From the NCBI GenBank assembly GCA_945863085.1, contig CAMBCD010000103.1, positions 1 to 8,467 on the forward strand: a DNA stretch of 8,467 bases, in the 5' to 3' direction. Below, in pieces: positions 6,214 to 8,467 of the stretch. A program made the position numbers and the translations under genes. Each line of letters begins with the position of its first letter. The first letter of the stretch is position 1. The notes beneath the pieces were generated by a model. It did not search any database. It worked only from the letters and a program-made list of their open reading frames with translations, and was not told the origin of the DNA. This DNA comes from Bordetella parapertussis. Lineage in GTDB: Bacteria > Pseudomonadota > Gammaproteobacteria > Burkholderiales > SG8-41.

Positions 6214-6912
6214 ATGGCCATAATCGCTGCTAACTTGCAAGCTGTGCGCGAGCGGATCGCGCGGGCTGCAAGGGCTGCAAATCGCACGCCGGAAAGCGTG
6301 CGCCTGCTTGCCGTCAGCAAGACCTGCGGTGCTGCGCAGGTAGAATCGGCCTGGCAGGCTGGCCAGCGCGCTTTTGGCGAAAATTTCGTGCAGGAAGCCC
6401 TCGACAAGGCGCGCGAACTTGCTCACTTGGACATCGAATGGCATTTCATCGGCCCGCTCCAGAGCAACAAGACGCGGCCGGTGGCTGAACTTTTTGCCTG
6501 GGTGCACGGCATTGAACGCGAAAAAATCGCGCAACGCCTGAACGATGCCCGCCCTGCGCACCTGCCGCCGCTCAACGTGCTGATCCAGGTCAATGTCAGC
6601 GGCGAAACCAGCAAAAGCGGTGTTGCGCCCGGCATGGAGCGCAAACTGGCCGCAGCCATCCGCAGCCTGCCGCGGCTGCGGCTGCGCGGCCTGATGGCCA
6701 TTCCCGAACCGACCCCGGACACTGCCGTGCTACGGGCACGTTTCGCGCTGCTGCGCCGACTCAAGGAAGACCTGCAGGCCGATGACAGCGGCATCGACAC
6801 ACTGTCCATGGGCATGTCGGATGACCTTGAAGCGGCCATCGCCGAAGGCGCCACCATTGTGCGCGTGGGTACGGCAATCTTCGGTAAGCGGCAGGCCGTG
6901 AAAAGTGAATAG
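6214..6912 (+). CDS. yggS: YggS/PLPBP family pyridoxal 5'-phosphate homeostasis protein
   Basis: The 232-residue product has the single alanine-racemase-like TIM-barrel domain of the YggS/ProSC family. PLP is bound as a Schiff base by Lys36 in LLAVSKT (31-37). Other family motifs are GENFVQEALDK (55-65), WHFIGPLQSNKTR (76-88), VNVSGETSKSG (126-136), LRGLMAIPEP (157-166), LSMGMSDDLEAAI (197-209) and VRVGTAIFG (216-224). These proteins have no known catalytic activity. They buffer PLP, and their loss disturbs vitamin B6 and amino-acid pools. Length is normal for the family. The start is supported by GGAAAG 10 nt upstream. It leads a plus-strand cluster with proC and yggT and is divergent from pilT, an arrangement also known in Pseudomonas. 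The TAG at 6910-6912 overlaps the first copy of the downstream heptad repeat. Confidence 0.94.
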   Translation: MAIIAANLQAVRERIARAARAANRTPESVRLLAVSKTCGAAQVESAWQAGQRAFGENFVQEALDKARELAHLDIEWHFIGPLQSNKTRPVAELFAWVHGIEREKIAQRLNDARPAHLPPLNVLIQVNVSGETSKSGVAPGMERKLAAAIRSLPRLRLRGLMAIPEPTPDTAVLRARFALLRRLKEDLQADDSGIDTLSMGMSDDLEAAIAEGATIVRVGTAIFGKRQAVKSE

Positions 6913-7017
6913 TAAGCGGTTAGCGGTTAGCAGTTAGCAGTGAACCGTATAATGCGGCGATGCTGACAAGCCCTGCCCGATTTTCCACCACTTACCGCTA
7001 ACTGCTTACCGCTTACC
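6911..7017. repeat. Inverted arrays of a 7-bp RGTWAGC repeat between yggS and proC
   Basis: The left arm (6911-6945) is five consecutive heptads: AGTAAGC, GGTTAGC, GGTTAGC, AGTTAGC and a decayed AGTGAAC. The right arm, read on the minus strand from 7017 to 6990, is four heptads: GGTAAGC, GGTAAGC, AGTTAGC, GGTAAGT. In the best register, 24 bp at 6918-6941 pair with 6994-7017 with three mismatches, enclosing about 52 bp. Both arms share the RGTWAGC consensus, so they look like two opposed copies of one tandem repeat rather than a simple terminator; no T tract follows. They lie in the only sizeable gap of an otherwise compact gene cluster. Confidence 0.8.
6927..6953 (+). promoter_or_regulatory. 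Candidate promoter for proC
   Basis: A perfect -10 consensus TATAAT (6948-6953) lies between the two repeat arms. The best upstream hexamer is TTAGCA (6927-6932, four of six matches to TTGACA) with a 15-bp spacer, slightly short, and it belongs to the left heptad array. Transcription would begin near 6960 and give an 80-nt leader before the proC ATG at 7040. That leader would contain only the right arm of the repeat. The -10 match is strong; the -35 is weak. Confidence 0.45.
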
Positions 7018-7039
7018 GAATGGCATCCCCTCACAGAAA

Positions 7040-7852
7040 ATGAACATCCTTTTCATCGGCGGCGGCAACATGGCCGCCGCAATCATCGGCGGCCTGCTCG
7101 CCAAAGGCCGGGCGCCGTCGTCCCTGCATGCCGTCGATGTGCTGCCGGAGGCGCTGTCGCGGCTGGAAAAGCAATTCGGCATCCGCACCTCCGCCGATGG
7201 CAAAACCGCAGCAGCCGCTGCGGACTGCATCGTGCTTGCGGTCAAGCCGCAGCAGATGCGGGAAGTCGCCACGGCCCTCGCACCCGCACTCAAGGGACAA
7301 CTGGTGATCAGCATTGCCGCGGGTATCCGCGGCGCCGACCTTGCACACTGGCTGGGTCCGGCGGCGCAGGTCGTGCGTGCAATGCCCAATACCCCGGCCC
7401 TGGTCACCGCCGGCATCGCCGGGCTGTACGCGATGCCCGGCGTCAGCAGCGCGCAGCGCCGGGATGCCGAAAGCATCCTCGCCGCCGTCGGCGCCACTTT
7501 CTGGGTGGCCAAGGAAGAACAACTGGACGCCGTCACCGCGGTATCCGGCAGCGGCCCCGCCTATGTGTTTTATTTCATTGAGGCACTGGAACAGGCCGGG
7601 CGCGAACTCGGATTGTCGCCGGAGATTGCACGGCAGAGCGCGCTGGCAACCTTCGCGGGTGCGGTCAAACTCGCGACCACCGACGCAGCGGACCCGGCAA
7701 CCCTGCGCGCGCGGGTGACGTCGAAAGGCGGCACCACCGAGCGCGCGATCGGCGTACTCGATGATGCCGCAGTCAAAGCCGCCTTCATCCGCGCGGTGCG
7801 TGCTGCAGCGGAACGCGCCGCTGAAATGGGCGACGAACTGGGCAAAGACTGA
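7040..7852 (+). CDS. proC: Pyrroline-5-carboxylate reductase
   Basis: The 270-residue product catalyses the last step of proline synthesis, NAD(P)H-dependent reduction of 1-pyrroline-5-carboxylate, in the cytoplasm. The N-terminal Rossmann fold starts at once with ILFIGGGNMAAAIIGGL (3-19). VKPQ (68-71) and RAMPNTPALV (113-122) follow. The C-terminal all-helical dimerisation and active-site domain carries AVSGSGPAYVF (167-177) and the family signature RVTSKGGTTERAI (225-237). Length is standard and every signature is intact. The ATG at 7040 is the only sensible start, but no Shine-Dalgarno precedes it (only CAGAAA), so translation initiation may be weak. It lies 127 bp after yggS, across the heptad inverted repeat, and its stop is one base before the yggT start. 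Confidence 0.95.
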   Translation: MNILFIGGGNMAAAIIGGLLAKGRAPSSLHAVDVLPEALSRLEKQFGIRTSADGKTAAAAADCIVLAVKPQQMREVATALAPALKGQLVISIAAGIRGADLAHWLGPAAQVVRAMPNTPALVTAGIAGLYAMPGVSSAQRRDAESILAAVGATFWVAKEEQLDAVTAVSGSGPAYVFYFIEALEQAGRELGLSPEIARQSALATFAGAVKLATTDAADPATLRARVTSKGGTTERAIGVLDDAAVKAAFIRAVRAAAERAAEMGDELGKD

Positions 7853-7853
7853 A

Positions 7854-8432
7854 ATGCTCACTGACGCACTGATTTTCATCGCAGAGGTCACGTTCGGCCT
7901 GCTGACATTCACCCTGCTGCTGCGTTTCTATCTGCAGTGGGTGCGCGCGCCGTACCGCAATCCGCTGGCAGATTTTGTCAACGCGCTGACCGACTTCATG
8001 GTTCGCCCGGCGCGCCGCATCATCCCCGGCCTGTGGGGACTCGACTTGCCGACGCTGCTGCTGGCCTGGCTGATGCAATTCCTGGAATTGTTGATCGTGA
8101 TGCAAATCCGCGGTTACCGCTTCGGCAACGAGATCGGGCTTGCCATCCTCGGCATCGCGGCGTTTGCCGCTGTGGCAGTACTCAAACTGCTGATTTACAT
8201 CGTGCTGGGCGCAACACTCCTGCAGGCCCTGCTGTCGTGGATCAATCCCGGCAGCCCGGTGGCGCCCTTGCTCGCCGCCATGACACGACCGGTCCTGCGG
8301 CTTTTCCGCCGCCGCATTCCACCGGTGGGCAATGTCGACCTGTCACCGCTGTTCCTGCTGGTGGTCTGCCAGTTGCTGCTGATGCTGCCGGTGGCCTGGC
8401 TTGAAAGCGAAACACTGCGCCTGCTGCGATGA
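7854..8432 (+). CDS. yggT: YggT family integral membrane protein
   Basis: The 192-residue product is a duplicated YGGT-domain inner-membrane protein with hydrophobic segments at about 6-27, 66-85, 96-128 and 164-182. The two repeats show LLLRFYLQWVRAPYRNPLAD (21-40) with VRPARRIIPG (50-59), and LLQALLSWINPGSPVAP (122-138) with TRPVLRLFRRRIPP (144-157). The family has no firmly established biochemical role. E. coli YggT has been linked to osmotic or potassium-related phenotypes, and plant and cyanobacterial relatives (YlmG) to thylakoid or nucleoid organisation. The frame stays open upstream to 7761 inside proC, but the ATG at 7854 is chosen because the family homology begins there and it follows the proC TGA after one base. 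The TGA overlaps the ATG of the next gene (ATGA), so proC, yggT and the next gene are tightly coupled. Confidence 0.92.
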   Translation: MLTDALIFIAEVTFGLLTFTLLLRFYLQWVRAPYRNPLADFVNALTDFMVRPARRIIPGLWGLDLPTLLLAWLMQFLELLIVMQIRGYRFGNEIGLAILGIAAFAAVAVLKLLIYIVLGATLLQALLSWINPGSPVAPLLAAMTRPVLRLFRRRIPPVGNVDLSPLFLLVVCQLLLMLPVAWLESETLRLLR

Positions 8433-8467
8433 CCGTGCAGTGGTGCCGTTTTGATCCCGCCGCGGCA
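8429..8467 (+). CDS. yggU: Probable DUF167/YggU family protein, 5' fragment
   Basis: An ATG at 8429-8431 overlaps the yggT stop (ATGA) and the frame stays open to the end of the window, giving 13 residues beginning MTVQWCRFDP. yggU (DUF167, a small cytoplasmic protein of unknown function) commonly follows yggT, and many of its relatives begin with a W-C/Y-R motif near the N terminus. The fragment is too short to prove the family; the call rests on the overlap and gene order. Confidence 0.55.
   Translation, partial: MTVQWCRFDPAAA

Noticed and set aside
6990..7017. Reading the heptad inverted repeat as an ordinary yggS terminator
   Set aside because: The loop is about 50 nt, no T tract follows either arm, and the 7-bp phasing points to repeat structure rather than a Rho-independent terminator.
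7761..7853. A 31-residue N-terminal extension of YggT from an ATG within proC
   Set aside because: The extension is a shifted-frame reading of proC codons and unlike YggT proteins; the ATG at 7854 fits both the family start and the operon spacing.

Overview
The window looks like chromosomal DNA from a GC-rich betaproteobacterium. Three things suggest this: codon use is strongly GC-biased at third positions; pilT and pilU sit head-to-head with a yggS-proC-yggT cluster, an arrangement also known from Pseudomonas; and the proteins have the character of Burkholderiales, Rhodocyclales or Nitrosomonadales homologues. The order cannot be fixed from sequence reading alone. Almost all of the window is ordinary coding DNA. 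I see no insertion sequence, prophage, CRISPR array, tRNA or rRNA.

Layout. (1) 1-1829, plus strand: the 3' part of a HemJ/CopD-type membrane protein, a small exported protein that is essentially one HIRAN domain, and a THUMP-domain 23S rRNA methyltransferase of the RlmL type. The spacing (5 bp, then 0 bp) indicates one transcript. (2) 1857-3829, minus strand, converging on group 1: an FMN-dependent 2-hydroxy-acid dehydrogenase/oxidase with a TauE/SafE-type (TSUP) membrane transporter 47 bp upstream of it. (3) 3881-6102, minus strand: pilU and, upstream of it, pilT, the two retraction ATPases of type IVa pili. They are followed by a strong intrinsic terminator that lies right at the start of the transporter gene. 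(4) 6103-6213: a divergent, AT-rich control region between pilT and yggS. (5) 6214-8467, plus strand: yggS (PLP homeostasis), proC (last step of proline synthesis), yggT (membrane protein), and the first 13 codons of a probable yggU/DUF167 gene. The last three are tightly packed. yggS and proC are separated by 127 bp holding inverted arrays of a 7-bp repeat around a TATAAT promoter-like box.

Working together. PilT and PilU power pilus retraction (twitching, and DNA uptake where competence exists). YggS protects the cellular PLP pool, and its genetic link with proC is widely conserved. The hydroxy-acid enzyme and the TSUP transporter may form a small catabolic or export unit, but their substrates cannot be read from the sequence.

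I do not see a clearly new biological system. The points most worth a second look are the heptad inverted repeat around the proC promoter candidate, the exported stand-alone HIRAN protein, the catalytic Tyr-to-Phe change in the hydroxy-acid enzyme, and the terminator that overlaps the start of the transporter gene.
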